Source of the DNA: Flavobacterium saliperosum
GTDB taxonomy: Bacteria > Bacteroidota > Bacteroidia > Flavobacteriales > Flavobacteriaceae
NCBI RefSeq assembly: GCF_900100625.1
Contig: NZ_FMTY01000007.1
Coordinates: forward strand, 21,698-85,697
Length of the DNA: 64,000 nucleotides
Reading direction: 5' to 3'
A program made the translations under genes and the position numbers. The notes below the pieces were generated by a model. The model was not told where the DNA came from. It was given only the letters and a program-made list of their open reading frames with translations, and did not search any database. Shown here piece by piece: positions 1 through 8,963 of this stretch; the stretch's first letter is position 1; the number at the start of each line of letters is the position of its first letter.

Positions 1-693
1 GTAACGGCGCGTTATAACGAACCGTATGTGAAAGTTTTCGAAGAGGAACGCGAGCTAACGATGATGCTGATGGTGGATATTTCGGGTTCGGAAAGCTTCG
101 GAACCAAAAACCAGCTGAAAAGCGAAATCGTTACCGAAATCGCGGCTACCATGGCATTTTCGGCCACACAGAACAACGATAAAATCGGACTGATTCTGTT
201 TTCCGACCAAATCGAATTGTTCATTCCACCCAAAAAGGGGAAATCACACGTACTTCGCATCATCCGGGAATTAATCGAATTCGAGCCGAAAAGCAGAAAA
301 ACCGATTTGTCCCAGGCCCTGAAATTCCTTTCGGGCGTGCAGAAAAAGAAAGCCATCGTCTTCGTAATTTCCGATTTCATGTCGGCCGATTACGAACAAA
401 CCTTAAAAATTGCCGGCAAAAAACACGATGTAACCGGCGTTCGTGTGTATGATGTTCGCGAAGAAACCATGCCCAACCTCGGAATGGTCACCATGGAAGA
501 TGCCGAAACCGGGGATATCCTGGTGGTGAATACCAATTCGAAAGCGGTGCGCCTGGAATATGAGAAAAACTATCAGGACAACGTGAAATATTTCAGGGAA
601 ACGTTTTCCAAATGCGGTTCCGGAACCGTAAGTACGCGCGTTGACGAAAGTTATGTGACAAAATTATTGGGCTATTTTAAAGCTAGAAGTTAA
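1..693 (+). CDS. DUF58 (von Willebrand-like) protein of the Bat locus, 5' truncated by window
   Basis: The reading frame is open from base 1, so the gene starts upstream; the GTG at 28 is only an internal codon. The visible 230 residues open with ARYNEPYVKVFEEERELT and then a metal-site motif DISGS, which is the DUF58 pattern preceding its vWA-like fold. DUF58 proteins usually sit after a MoxR AAA ATPase, which would lie just left of the window. The next gene starts 2 bases after the stop, so it is in the Bat operon. The probable role, from the family, is an envelope-linked adaptor working with MoxR and BatA/B; the exact function is unknown. Confidence 0.9.
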   Translation, partial: VTARYNEPYVKVFEEERELTMMLMVDISGSESFGTKNQLKSEIVTEIAATMAFSATQNNDKIGLILFSDQIELFIPPKKGKSHVLRIIRELIEFEPKSRKTDLSQALKFLSGVQKKKAIVFVISDFMSADYEQTLKIAGKKHDVTGVRVYDVREETMPNLGMVTMEDAETGDILVVNTNSKAVRLEYEKNYQDNVKYFRETFSKCGSGTVSTRVDESYVTKLLGYFKARS

Positions 694-695
694 AA

Positions 696-2300
696 ATGAG
701 TAAACAACTTTACATATTTCTTTTTTTACTGATGACCGCCTTGGGTTTTGCACAACAACCGGTGCAAACCAGCGTCGATTCGACTAAAATCAAGATTGGC
801 TCCCAATTCAACTTAACCTTGAAAGTAAAAGGAACCAAACAAACCCGCGTGGCTTTTCCGGAAACGAAAAGTATCGGACAATTGGAGGTTTTGGAATCCT
901 ATCCGGTCGATACGATTAAAAAAGAGACGCAGTACGAATTCATCAAAAAATACGGATTAACCCAATTCGATTCGGGGCGTTATGTGATACCAAGAATTCC
1001 GGTGTTAATCGGTAACCGTCAGTTTTTATCGGATTCTGCGGTAATTGAAGTGAACAATGTGGTGGTGGATACGCTCAAACAAAAAATGTACGACATCAAA
1101 CCCATTGTGGAAGTTAAAGATCCGTCGTCCAACTTTTGGTGGTATTTACTGGGGATTGTTGTTTTGTGCGGATTGGGATTTTTGGGTTATTTGTTGTACA
1201 AAAGATACCAAAACCGTCCGAAAGAGGAAGAAGTAATCTATGCTTCGCCTATTGAAAAAGCGACCAGTCTATTACAGAATTTAGAGAAAAAATCCCTTTT
1301 GGAACAAGGCGATGTGAAATCGTATTATTCCGAAATGACCGATATTACGCGTACCTACATCGAAGAAACGGTTCAGATTCCGGCTATGGAAAGTACCACC
1401 GACGAACTTTTGGAAGCGATGAAAAAAGCGTCGATGAAAAAGAAAATGGGCATCCGTCAGGAAACGATGGAAACGTTCGAAAAAATCCTCAAAAACGCCG
1501 ATTTGGTGAAATTCGCGAAGTCCAAACCGATGGATTTTGAAATTTCCGAAGACCGAAAAAATATCGAAAAAATCATTCTGACCATCGATAAGGCGCTTCC
1601 GAAAGAAATCGAGGAAGACGAAACCGATTCGGATTATGCCAGACAACAGGAAGAACTCAAACGCCGAAAAATTAAAAAGCGCAATGCCGCTATAGGTTTC
1701 GTGGCCGGATTCACTATTTTCTTTATCCTCGGTTCGATATTCTTTAACGGAATCAATCTTTTTGGCAGCTCTACTGAAGCACTGCACGAGAAAGATTGGA
1801 TTACCAGCGAATACGGCAATCCGGGCATCATTATTTCAACTCCCGAAGTATTGAAACGAAAAGATGCGGAAAAAGAAGTTCCGAAAACCGTTATGGCCAT
1901 GGTCAAAGAAATGCAGATTTTCGAATTTGGCGGTTACTTCGACGAGTATTATATTGCCGTAAGCACGTTAAAATACAAAAAAGAAACCCAAATCGATCTG
2001 GATAAAGCGCTTGAAGGCGGTTTGCAGGCCATGGAGCTGAAAGGCGCTCAGGATATCATCGTGAAAACCGAAGATTTCAATACCGGCGAAGGTTTGTCCG
2101 GACGAAAAGCCTACGGAACCATGAACATGCTGGACGGCATCAGTAAGAAGTCCACGAAAGTGTACTACGAATTCGTCATGTTCAGCCAAGATGGAGGATT
2201 GCAACAGATACTGACCATGTACAAAGAAGGAGATGAATTCGGACAGAAAATCACGGCACGAATTTTAGAATCAGTCGAACTTAGAAAAGCAGCGCCATGA
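696..2300 (+). CDS. Bat-locus membrane protein with signal peptide, function unknown
   Basis: A 534-residue protein sits between the DUF58 gene and batA. A signal peptide (about 1-19, ending FAQ) is followed by a roughly 120-residue exported domain that resembles the beta-sandwich repeats of BatD. A transmembrane segment lies near 147-169, then a cytoplasmic helical, Lys/Glu-rich region (about 180-325), a second transmembrane segment near 331-351 and a C-terminal soluble domain. It starts 2 bases after the previous stop, and its TGA overlaps the batA ATG (ATGA). Its position fits the BatD-like accessory protein common in Bacteroidota aerotolerance operons. I do not recognise the C-terminal domain. 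Confidence 0.85.
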   Translation: MSKQLYIFLFLLMTALGFAQQPVQTSVDSTKIKIGSQFNLTLKVKGTKQTRVAFPETKSIGQLEVLESYPVDTIKKETQYEFIKKYGLTQFDSGRYVIPRIPVLIGNRQFLSDSAVIEVNNVVVDTLKQKMYDIKPIVEVKDPSSNFWWYLLGIVVLCGLGFLGYLLYKRYQNRPKEEEVIYASPIEKATSLLQNLEKKSLLEQGDVKSYYSEMTDITRTYIEETVQIPAMESTTDELLEAMKKASMKKKMGIRQETMETFEKILKNADLVKFAKSKPMDFEISEDRKNIEKIILTIDKALPKEIEEDETDSDYARQQEELKRRKIKKRNAAIGFVAGFTIFFILGSIFFNGINLFGSSTEALHEKDWITSEYGNPGIIISTPEVLKRKDAEKEVPKTVMAMVKEMQIFEFGGYFDEYYIAVSTLKYKKETQIDLDKALEGGLQAMELKGAQDIIVKTEDFNTGEGLSGRKAYGTMNMLDGISKKSTKVYYEFVMFSQDGGLQQILTMYKEGDEFGQKITARILESVELRKAAP

Positions 2301-3301
2301 TGAAGAATATCACTTTCGCCAATCCGGAATTCTTTTGGCTGTTTTTAGTGCTGCCATTAGCCATCGGCTGGTATTTCTGGAAAAGAAACCAACAGTCGGC
2401 CACTTTGAAGGTAAGTTCCGTTAAAGGATTTAAAGCCGCACATTCGGTTTTGCCGAAAATGAAACCCTTGTTGTTTGCCATGCGCATATTGGCGTTGGCT
2501 TCGTTAATCGTCGCTTTGGCCCGACCGCAATCTACAGACGTAACCAATAAATCAAGAACCACCCGTGGCATCGACATTGTTATGGCGATTGACGTTTCCG
2601 GAAGTATGCTCGCTAAGGATTTGAAACCGAATCGTATGGAATCACTGAAAAAAGTGGCAGCCGAATTCGTGGAACAACGTCCGAACGACCGAATAGGGTT
2701 GGTGGTGTATGCCGCGGAAGCCTATACGAAAACACCGGTGACCAGTGATAAAGCGGTAGTTTTGGAAGCGCTTAACGGAGTAAAATACGACAATGTCTTG
2801 CAGGACGGAACCGGAATCGGAGTGGGATTGGCCACAGCGGTCAACCGACTTAAAGACAGTAAAGCGAAGAGTAAAGTCATTATTCTATTGACCGACGGGG
2901 TGAACAATTCCGGATTTATCGACCCGCGAATGGCGTCGGAAATCGCAAAAGAGTTTGGCATTAAAGTATACACCATCGGAATCGGAACCAACGGCATGGC
3001 GGAATTTCCATATGCGATTGCACCGAACGGACAATTTTTGTTCCGTATGATGAAAGTGGAAATCGATGAAAAATTGATGAAGGAAATCGCGATGATGACC
3101 GACGGGAAGTATTTCAGAGCCACCAGCAACAAAAGCCTGGAAAACATCTACAGCGAAATCAACAAACTGGAAACCACCGAAGTACAGGAACAACGTTTTT
3201 ACAATTACGATGAAAAATACCGTTCTTTAGCTTTGTTCGCATTAGGGTTCTTAGTGTTGGAACTGTTATTACGAAAAACCATTTTTAGAAGTTTTATCTA
3301 G
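2297..3301 (+). CDS. batA: BatA, von Willebrand A membrane protein
   Basis: 334 residues. Two N-terminal transmembrane helices (about 10-27 and 57-75) precede a vWA domain. The metal-site parts are visible: DVSGS at 99-103, Thr near 172 (DGTGIG) and TDG at 199-201. A last hydrophobic helix near 308-326 closes the protein. This is the standard BatA layout. The ATG overlaps the preceding stop by 4 bases, suggesting translational coupling, and batB follows after 2 bases. BatA/BatB are described as inner-membrane proteins with the domain facing the periplasm, linked to aerotolerance or envelope stress in Bacteroides. Names BatA and BatB rest on order within the operon. Confidence 0.93.
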   Translation: MMKNITFANPEFFWLFLVLPLAIGWYFWKRNQQSATLKVSSVKGFKAAHSVLPKMKPLLFAMRILALASLIVALARPQSTDVTNKSRTTRGIDIVMAIDVSGSMLAKDLKPNRMESLKKVAAEFVEQRPNDRIGLVVYAAEAYTKTPVTSDKAVVLEALNGVKYDNVLQDGTGIGVGLATAVNRLKDSKAKSKVIILLTDGVNNSGFIDPRMASEIAKEFGIKVYTIGIGTNGMAEFPYAIAPNGQFLFRMMKVEIDEKLMKEIAMMTDGKYFRATSNKSLENIYSEINKLETTEVQEQRFYNYDEKYRSLALFALGFLVLELLLRKTIFRSFI

Positions 3302-3303
3302 TT

Positions 3304-4338
3304 ATGTGGGAATTTGACGAACCGAAATATTTTTACCTGTTGGCAATTGTGCCGGTATTGCTGGTGCTTTTCTTGGTCAACTTGTATTGGCAACGCAAAA
3401 AGCAACGGGAATTCGGCGATTTGGAGTTGCTGAAAAAATTGAGCCCTGAAAAATCAGTTTTCAAACCGATTCTGAAATTGGTGGTGGTATTGTTGGGATT
3501 AACCGCGCTGGTTTTAGCCTTGGTAAATCCGAAAATCGGTACCAAAATGGAAACTGTGAAACGTCAGGGAGTGGACATCGTTTTTGCCGTAGATATTTCA
3601 AAGAGTATGCTGGCCGAAGACATTGCCCCGAACCGATTGGAGAAGAGCAAACAGGTCGTTTCCCAAATCATCAATCAATTGGGCTCTGACCGAATTGGAA
3701 TTGTGGGATATGCGGGGAGTGCCTATCCGGTTTTACCGATAACGACCGATTACAGTGTGGCGAAAATGTACCTGCAAAGTATGAACACCGATATGGTTTC
3801 GTCGCAGGGAACCGCTTTGGGGGAAGCGTTGAAATTGGCAAGTTCCTATTTTGATGATCCGCAAACCAGTAAATTAATCATCATGCTTTCCGACGGGGAA
3901 GATCACGGTGAAGGTTTCGATGAGGCGTTAGAGGAAATCAAAGACAAAAAAATAAAAGTGATTACCATCGGTATCGGAACCGAAAAAGGCGGACCGATTC
4001 CGTTGCGCTATAACGGGGTGATTGAAAGCTTCAAAAAAGACCAAAGCGGCGAAACGGTTATTACCAAATTGTATCCGGAAACCTTAAAAACCATCGCTAA
4101 AAACGCGAATGGTGGCTATGTTTTCGGCGGAAGCACAAAAGAAGTCTTGGAATTCGTGAAAAACGGATTGGATAATCTGGAAAAAACGGATTTCGAAAGC
4201 CAACAGATTGCCGATTTCGAATCGCAATTCCAATGGTTTTTGGGCATCGCCTTTTTTCTGTTGCTGATCGATGTTTTCTTCCTCGAAAGAAAAACGGCTT
4301 GGGTGAAAAAGTTGAATTTATTTAATGAAAAAGAATAA
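3304..4338 (+). CDS. batB: BatB, von Willebrand A membrane protein
   Basis: 344 residues with the same plan as BatA: two N-terminal helices (about 10-28 and 55-75), a vWA domain and a C-terminal helix near 310-328. The metal motif is DISKS at 97-101, with Lys in place of the usual Gly but the two serines kept, so metal binding is plausible. A later SDGED matches the third loop. It is paralogous to BatA immediately upstream. The stop codon shares a base with the batC ATG (TAATG). Family role: with BatA it likely forms the membrane core of the Bat complex. Confidence 0.93.
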   Translation: MWEFDEPKYFYLLAIVPVLLVLFLVNLYWQRKKQREFGDLELLKKLSPEKSVFKPILKLVVVLLGLTALVLALVNPKIGTKMETVKRQGVDIVFAVDISKSMLAEDIAPNRLEKSKQVVSQIINQLGSDRIGIVGYAGSAYPVLPITTDYSVAKMYLQSMNTDMVSSQGTALGEALKLASSYFDDPQTSKLIIMLSDGEDHGEGFDEALEEIKDKKIKVITIGIGTEKGGPIPLRYNGVIESFKKDQSGETVITKLYPETLKTIAKNANGGYVFGGSTKEVLEFVKNGLDNLEKTDFESQQIADFESQFQWFLGIAFFLLLIDVFFLERKTAWVKKLNLFNEKE

Positions 4339-5081
4339 TGAAGCAGTTACTTAAATATGGCTTGTTGCTTTTTTCGGTAGTGCTTTTTGCGCAAAAGAAA
4401 GACAAAAACCTACCCAAAGGAAACGAAGAATTTGCCGCAAAGCAATACGCGGAAGCGGAAGCGAATTATCGTATCTCCCAATTCGGAAATCCGCGTCGGG
4501 CTACCGCATCCTATAATTTAGGGAATGCCATTTACCGTCAGAACCAACCCAGTGAGGCAAAACATGCGTATGTGGAAGCCTTGGAAAATGCCAAAGGGAA
4601 GCGTCAAAAACACAAAGCCTTCCACAATTTAGGGAATGTCATGATGACCGAGAAAAATTATCAGGGGGCAGTGGAAGCCTATAAAAATGCGCTTCGCAAC
4701 AACCCGAACGACGAGGAGACAAGGTATAACTATGCTTTGGCTAAACAAAAATTAAAAGAAAATCCGCCCAAGAATAACGATAAGGACAAGGATAAGAATA
4801 AAGACGACAACAAGGACCAGCAGCCAAAAGACAATAAAGAAGATAAGAAAGATCAACAGGATAAAAATCAGGACAAGAAAGACGACCCTAAAGATCCGGA
4901 AAAGAAAGACGGCAAAGGCGATGAGGACAAACAGCCTCAGAAACCACAACCAGGCGGAACGTCCAAACAACGCATGGAAAATCTTTTGGAGGCTTTAAAC
5001 AATGAAGAAAAGAAAATTCAGGATAAGGTAAAAGGCAAGGAAGTAAAAGGAAGACCCTCCCGAAATGAAAAAGACTGGTAA
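4338..5081 (+). CDS. batC: BatC, TPR protein with charged low-complexity tail
   Basis: 247 residues. A signal peptide (about 1-19) precedes two to three TPR repeats (about 25-130; ASYNLGNAIYRQNQPSEAKH and HNLGNVMMTEKNYQGAVEAY are typical). Residues 140-205 are a Lys/Asp/Gln-rich low-complexity stretch (runs of DKDKNKDD type), and the end is a short helical segment. TPRs suggest a periplasmic scaffold for BatA/BatB/BatD. The low-complexity DNA is genuine coding sequence, since the frame stays open into the final residues. The stop at 5081 lies 8 bases before the preferred start of batD. Confidence 0.9.
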   Translation: MKQLLKYGLLLFSVVLFAQKKDKNLPKGNEEFAAKQYAEAEANYRISQFGNPRRATASYNLGNAIYRQNQPSEAKHAYVEALENAKGKRQKHKAFHNLGNVMMTEKNYQGAVEAYKNALRNNPNDEETRYNYALAKQKLKENPPKNNDKDKDKNKDDNKDQQPKDNKEDKKDQQDKNQDKKDDPKDPEKKDGKGDEDKQPQKPQPGGTSKQRMENLLEALNNEEKKIQDKVKGKEVKGRPSRNEKDW

Positions 5082-5088
5082 GCTGTTA

Positions 5089-6912
5089 ATGATGAAGGCA
5101 CGAATAAAAAATTATATTTTCCTCTTATTACTCACCGTTCAAGGGGTATTTGCTCAGGTGGAATTCAAAGCCACGGTGAGTAAAAACACTATTGGCATCA
5201 ACGAACGTTTGCGGGTGGATTTCACCATGAACGATGATGGCGATAATTTTGAAGCGCCTTCATTTGAAGGATTTAAAGTTTTCGGCGGACCGAATCAATC
5301 GGTGAATTACTCCTGGGTCAACGGAAGAAAATCGTTCAGTAAATCGTATTCCTTCTTTTTGGCACCCACTAAAAAAGGAACGTTTGTTATCAAACCGGCT
5401 TCGATTGAAATCGGCGGAAAAGTATACAAAACCAATCCGGTTAAAGTAACCGTAGGGAATGCCGTGGCCCAACCGGAACCCGAAGAGGAAGAAGATCCGT
5501 TTGCGATTATTTTCGGAAACGGAAGGCCGCGTCAACCGCAACAGCCTCAGGCACCACCTCAACTTAAAGGCGATGGCGTGCATCTGGTGGCTGAAATATC
5601 AAATCCCAATCCGTATCTGAACGAACCGATTACCGCGGTTTACAAACTGTATGTGAGTCCGTACGTGAGTGTGAGTGATTTTCGGGAAACCGCGAGTCCG
5701 AAATACAATAATTTCTGGAGTCAGAGCATCGACGTGAAAAATTTGTCGGTGCAACAAGGGAAATACAACGGAGAAGATTACCGTTATGTGGTGCTTCGAA
5801 AAACGGTCTTGTATCCGCAGGAATCCGGAAAACTGAAAATTGAACCTTTGACTTTGGACATTACCATGCAGGCACCTACCGGCCGTCGGGATGTTTTTGG
5901 CCGAATGGAAATCACTAACGGCACCAAAAGAGTGTCGGCAGGCGCACAGACAATAACGGTGAAAGCCTTGCCGGAAACCGGAAAACCGGAGGATTTTACC
6001 GGAGCGGTAGGGCATTTCGATTTCAAAGTAAAGCCTTCTAAAACGACTTTAAAATCAGGCGAATCCCTGCAAGTGGAAGTAAGTGTCGCCGGAAAAGGAA
6101 ACATGAAACTGTTCACGTTGCCCAAACCGGTAGTGCCAAGCGCTTTGGAAATGTACGATCCGGAGCATAAAGAAAATGTGACCACACCTTTAACGGGAAC
6201 ACAGGGAACAATTTCAGACACGTATACCATTGTGCCACAATACAAAGGAACTTATACGATAAAACCGTTGTCGTTTTCGTATTTCGATCTGAATTCCAAA
6301 ACCTATAAAACAATCACTTCCGAAGAAATCCGAATCAATGTTCTGGACGGACCAATGCCAACATCGGGTGACGATACGGCTTCGGCAGAAAAACAAACCG
6401 TTACCAAGAGCGATCAGTTTGCGTTTATCAAATCAAAAACCGAGTTGTCTCCGATTGCAACCGATGATTTCTTAGGTTCCACGTTGTTTTATTCGTTGTT
6501 GTTCGCGCCGTTCTTAATCCTTCCGATTATTGTTTTGGCGAAGAAGAAAAAAGAAGCAATGGACAGTGATGTGGCTGGAAATAAAATCCGTCAGTCGAAC
6601 AAACTGGCCAAAAAATTCCTTTCCGAAGCCAGCAAGCAATTGGGCAACAAAGAATTGTTCTACGATGCGATGGAACGTGCCCTGCACAACTTCCTGAAGG
6701 CGAAACTGCACATTGAAACGTCCGAAATGACGAAGGAGAACATTCAGGAATTGCTGGTGTCGAAAAAGGCGCAAACGGAAACCATCGGCGATTTCATGAA
6801 ATTGATGGACAACTGCGAATTCGCCCGTTACGCCCCGTCAACCGGCGTGGCGATGCAACAGGATTATGATAAGGCGGTGACGGTAATTTCCGATTTGAGT
6901 AAACAGATTTAA
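5089..6912 (+). CDS. batD: BatD, exported oxygen-tolerance protein
   Basis: About 607 residues. I prefer the ATG at 5089 (or 5092) because a clean signal peptide follows at once (KNYIFLLLLTVQGVFAQ); an ATG at 5065 would overlap batC and put charged residues ahead of it. The mature part is a chain of beta-sandwich modules, with a Pro/Gln/Glu-rich linker near 130-160 and a transmembrane helix near 470-490 (FYSLLFAPFLILPIIVLAKK), then a helical cytoplasmic tail. This is the BatD (oxygen tolerance, Pfam BatD) arrangement. It is the sixth gene of the operon. In Bacteroides, Bat loss reduces aerotolerance; the molecular activity is not known. Confidence 0.92.
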   Translation: MMKARIKNYIFLLLLTVQGVFAQVEFKATVSKNTIGINERLRVDFTMNDDGDNFEAPSFEGFKVFGGPNQSVNYSWVNGRKSFSKSYSFFLAPTKKGTFVIKPASIEIGGKVYKTNPVKVTVGNAVAQPEPEEEEDPFAIIFGNGRPRQPQQPQAPPQLKGDGVHLVAEISNPNPYLNEPITAVYKLYVSPYVSVSDFRETASPKYNNFWSQSIDVKNLSVQQGKYNGEDYRYVVLRKTVLYPQESGKLKIEPLTLDITMQAPTGRRDVFGRMEITNGTKRVSAGAQTITVKALPETGKPEDFTGAVGHFDFKVKPSKTTLKSGESLQVEVSVAGKGNMKLFTLPKPVVPSALEMYDPEHKENVTTPLTGTQGTISDTYTIVPQYKGTYTIKPLSFSYFDLNSKTYKTITSEEIRINVLDGPMPTSGDDTASAEKQTVTKSDQFAFIKSKTELSPIATDDFLGSTLFYSLLFAPFLILPIIVLAKKKKEAMDSDVAGNKIRQSNKLAKKFLSEASKQLGNKELFYDAMERALHNFLKAKLHIETSEMTKENIQELLVSKKAQTETIGDFMKLMDNCEFARYAPSTGVAMQQDYDKAVTVISDLSKQI

Positions 6913-6920
6913 AATATAAC

Positions 6921-6958
6921 CGCAACGTTCGCAAAGCAAGCGCAAAGAACGCAAAGAG
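6921..6958. repeat. short CGCAAAG tandem-like repeat between batD and batE
   Basis: Four imperfect copies of a CGCAAAG/CGCAACG-type heptamer occupy most of the 75-base gap. Similar GCAAAG arrays are scattered in flavobacterial intergenic DNA. No promoter is evident here, so batE is probably still read from the operon. Confidence 0.5.
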
Positions 6959-6987
6959 ATTGTGAGTTAAGCGGATAATATAATTTA

Positions 6988-7734
6988 GTGATGAAGAGAT
7001 TAGTTTACATATTTTTATTGATTTCCCAGGTCTTTTACGCACAATCGGCTTTCGAAAAAGGCAACGAATTGTACAAAAAAGAACATTACGAGGAAGCGGT
7101 GGTTGTTTATGAAGGGATTGTGAAATCCGGGCAACAGTCGGCCGAATTGTATTTCAATTTGGGAAATACCTATTACAAATTGCACAAGGTTGCTCCGGCA
7201 GTGTACAACTATGAAAAAGCGTTATTGTTACATCCTAATGACACAGAGATTCAGACCAACCTGAAATTCGCCCAGAAAATGGCCATCGACGAGATAAAAG
7301 TTGTTCCGAAAGTTGGTTTCTCCAAAATGATAAACGATGCCTTAGATGTTTTTCATTACGATACCTGGGCGGGAATTGCGACCGGATTTTCCGCATTGTT
7401 TCTGTTGTTTTTCATCGGTTACTATTTCGGTAGCACGTCGATGTTAAAGCGTACGTTTTTTGTGGGAATGATTGTGGCTTTTTTCTTCATGCTGATCAGT
7501 GTCGGATCCGCCATTACGGAGCGGAACAATTACAAAAAGGAAAGACCTGCGATAGTGTTTTCGGAGATGGTTTCGGTAAAAAACGAACCCAAAGCGGCTG
7601 CACCGGAAGCGTTTGTGCTGCACGAAGGCACCAAAGTTTTCGTTTTGGAAAATCAGGACAAATGGCGCAAAATTCAGCTTACGGACGAAACCGAAGGCTG
7701 GATTGAGAAAGACGCGATTAAAGAGTTGAAGTAA
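6988..7734 (+). CDS. batE: BatE, TPR and SH3-domain membrane protein
   Basis: 248 residues: signal peptide (about 1-18), TPR repeats (about 20-95, AELYFNLGNTYYKLHKVAPA), two transmembrane helices (about 125-145 and 152-172) and a C-terminal bacterial SH3 domain (about 185-245; KVFVLENQDKWRKIQLTDET then GWIEKD). That combination is diagnostic of BatE. It closes the Bat operon and converges on cvpA with no gap: the cvpA stop begins at the base after this stop. No obvious hairpin terminator separates them. Confidence 0.9.
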   Translation: MMKRLVYIFLLISQVFYAQSAFEKGNELYKKEHYEEAVVVYEGIVKSGQQSAELYFNLGNTYYKLHKVAPAVYNYEKALLLHPNDTEIQTNLKFAQKMAIDEIKVVPKVGFSKMINDALDVFHYDTWAGIATGFSALFLLFFIGYYFGSTSMLKRTFFVGMIVAFFFMLISVGSAITERNNYKKERPAIVFSEMVSVKNEPKAAAPEAFVLHEGTKVFVLENQDKWRKIQLTDETEGWIEKDAIKELK

Positions 7735-8268
7735 TCAGTGTTCAGTGTTTTCTGAATTTCCAACAGCACTTTTTTTCAGATCCACAAACCAATCCGTCAA
7801 TACCGGCAGTAAAAATTCCGAAGTTTTCAAAATCGGATTAAAGAGTAACGAGTTTTCCTGAGTTTCTTTGGAAACCAGCATGTTATTGATATTCACTTTC
7901 TGAAACAGACTCAGTACCACACCCAAAAGCAACGCGGTTTTAAGTACAGCAAAGAGGCCGCCGCCTAAGGTGTTCAGCCAGCCCACAAATGCAAAACTGG
8001 CGATTCCGGTCAAGGCTTTTGCCAACAGATGAATCGCGACCACCACCACAATCAAAGTTAAAACAAAGGCGGTAACCTGAATGGTTTTGGGCGACCACGA
8101 TACGACGCTTCCCACAGCATCACGTACCAGATAGGAAAATTTAATGGCAACGTAAATCCCGACAAAAAGCGAAATCAGCGACGCCAGTTCCACAAAAAGA
8201 CCGTTGCGTAATCCTTTAATCAGTCCGAAGACCAAAAGCGCGGCCAATACGATATCGATAAAACCCAT
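7735..8268 (-). CDS. CvpA family membrane protein
   Basis: 177 residues with four hydrophobic helices and the CvpA start pattern (DIVLAALLVFGLIKGLRNG), including the conserved glycine-rich loop before helix 2. CvpA proteins are inner-membrane proteins first linked to colicin V production; in other bacteria they affect envelope homeostasis. It is transcribed alone, convergent with batE. The C-terminal 25 residues are polar and variable. The family call is firm; the role in this organism is not known. Confidence 0.88.
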   Translation of the reverse strand: MGFIDIVLAALLVFGLIKGLRNGLFVELASLISLFVGIYVAIKFSYLVRDAVGSVVSWSPKTIQVTAFVLTLIVVVVAIHLLAKALTGIASFAFVGWLNTLGGGLFAVLKTALLLGVVLSLFQKVNINNMLVSKETQENSLLFNPILKTSEFLLPVLTDWFVDLKKSAVGNSENTEH

Positions 8269-8398
8269 AATTGAAAAAAATAGAGAATAGATAAAAGAGC
8301 AAAGATAAAAGAACAGACAGAAAAAGGGATAAGGGAAAAGTAAAAAGGAAGAAGAAAAAGACTTTTCTTAAGATTCCGTTTCTCAGTTTACAACTTAG

Positions 8399-8406
8399 TA
8401 TCTTTG
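8399..8406 (+). promoter_or_regulatory. TAnnTTTG -7 promoter element (TATCTTTG)
   Basis: A perfect match to the Bacteroidota -7 consensus lies 66 bases before the ATG at 8473, implying a leader of about 60 bases that is AT-rich and contains ATTCATTCATTCAT. The leader has an AACTCATAATT segment like that in the inverted repeats at 37359 and 38270. Confidence 0.6.
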
Positions 8407-8472
8407 CAAATAAATTTTATGAATAATGAACTCATAATTAATTCATTCATTCATAAATCATAACTTTAAAAT

Positions 8473-8829
8473 ATGTCAAGAGACGAACAATTAAAAATCC
8501 GCTGGGAAGCAGTGGTCACGATACTTTCCAACCAATTCGCCGATGGTGAAACCTTGGATTTGGATGCCATAATTTATTTAATCGGTGTACAGGAACTGGG
8601 GCAACTCAACCGAACGTTCAAAAAAGACGAAAAATTAAACCTCATGCACATCGCCATTTGTCGGTTGTTGGAGCCTTACGGTTACTACGAATTCGACTTT
8701 TTTGACGAAGAAGGCTGGCCGCATTATCAGATAAAAGAGCAATTACCGCCCTTGAAAGCCGGAGAACAATCGGTACTGATGAAAGACGCTATCGTAAATT
8801 ACTTTCTGGAAAAAGAACTGATTAAATAG
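8473..8829 (+). CDS. conserved hypothetical protein, 118 aa
   Basis: I do not recognise a named family. The protein is soluble and acidic, with no signal peptide or membrane segment; it starts MSRDEQLKIRWEAVVTILSN and ends LEKELIK. It has a good -7 element upstream, sits just before pheS on the same strand, and looks like a well-conserved cytosolic protein (no low complexity, ordinary codon use). There are no cysteines except one in AICRLL, so a metal site is unlikely. No function is assigned. Confidence 0.75.
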   Translation: MSRDEQLKIRWEAVVTILSNQFADGETLDLDAIIYLIGVQELGQLNRTFKKDEKLNLMHIAICRLLEPYGYYEFDFFDEEGWPHYQIKEQLPPLKAGEQSVLMKDAIVNYFLEKELIK

Positions 8830-8935
8830 CAAACAGATTTCTGGTGTCAGAATGCAACGATTCTTTTTATGGCGAACCATTAAAGTTTCTGCAATCTAAT
8901 TTCTGATTTCTGCAATCTAACTTCCAACTTTTTCC

Positions 8936-8943
8936 TAAATTTG
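8936..8943 (+). promoter_or_regulatory. TAnnTTTG -7 promoter element (TAAATTTG) for pheS
   Basis: A perfect match ends 20 bases before the ATG at 8964. Transcription would start near 8948, making the alternative ATG at 8958 very close to the RNA end and supporting 8964. Confidence 0.6.
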
Positions 8944-8963
8944 CACGCAATAACCGAATGACG

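Noticed and set aside
4760..4950. Low-complexity, frameshift-like stretch in batC
   Set aside because: It encodes the Lys/Asp/Gln-rich tail in frame, a normal feature of BatC.
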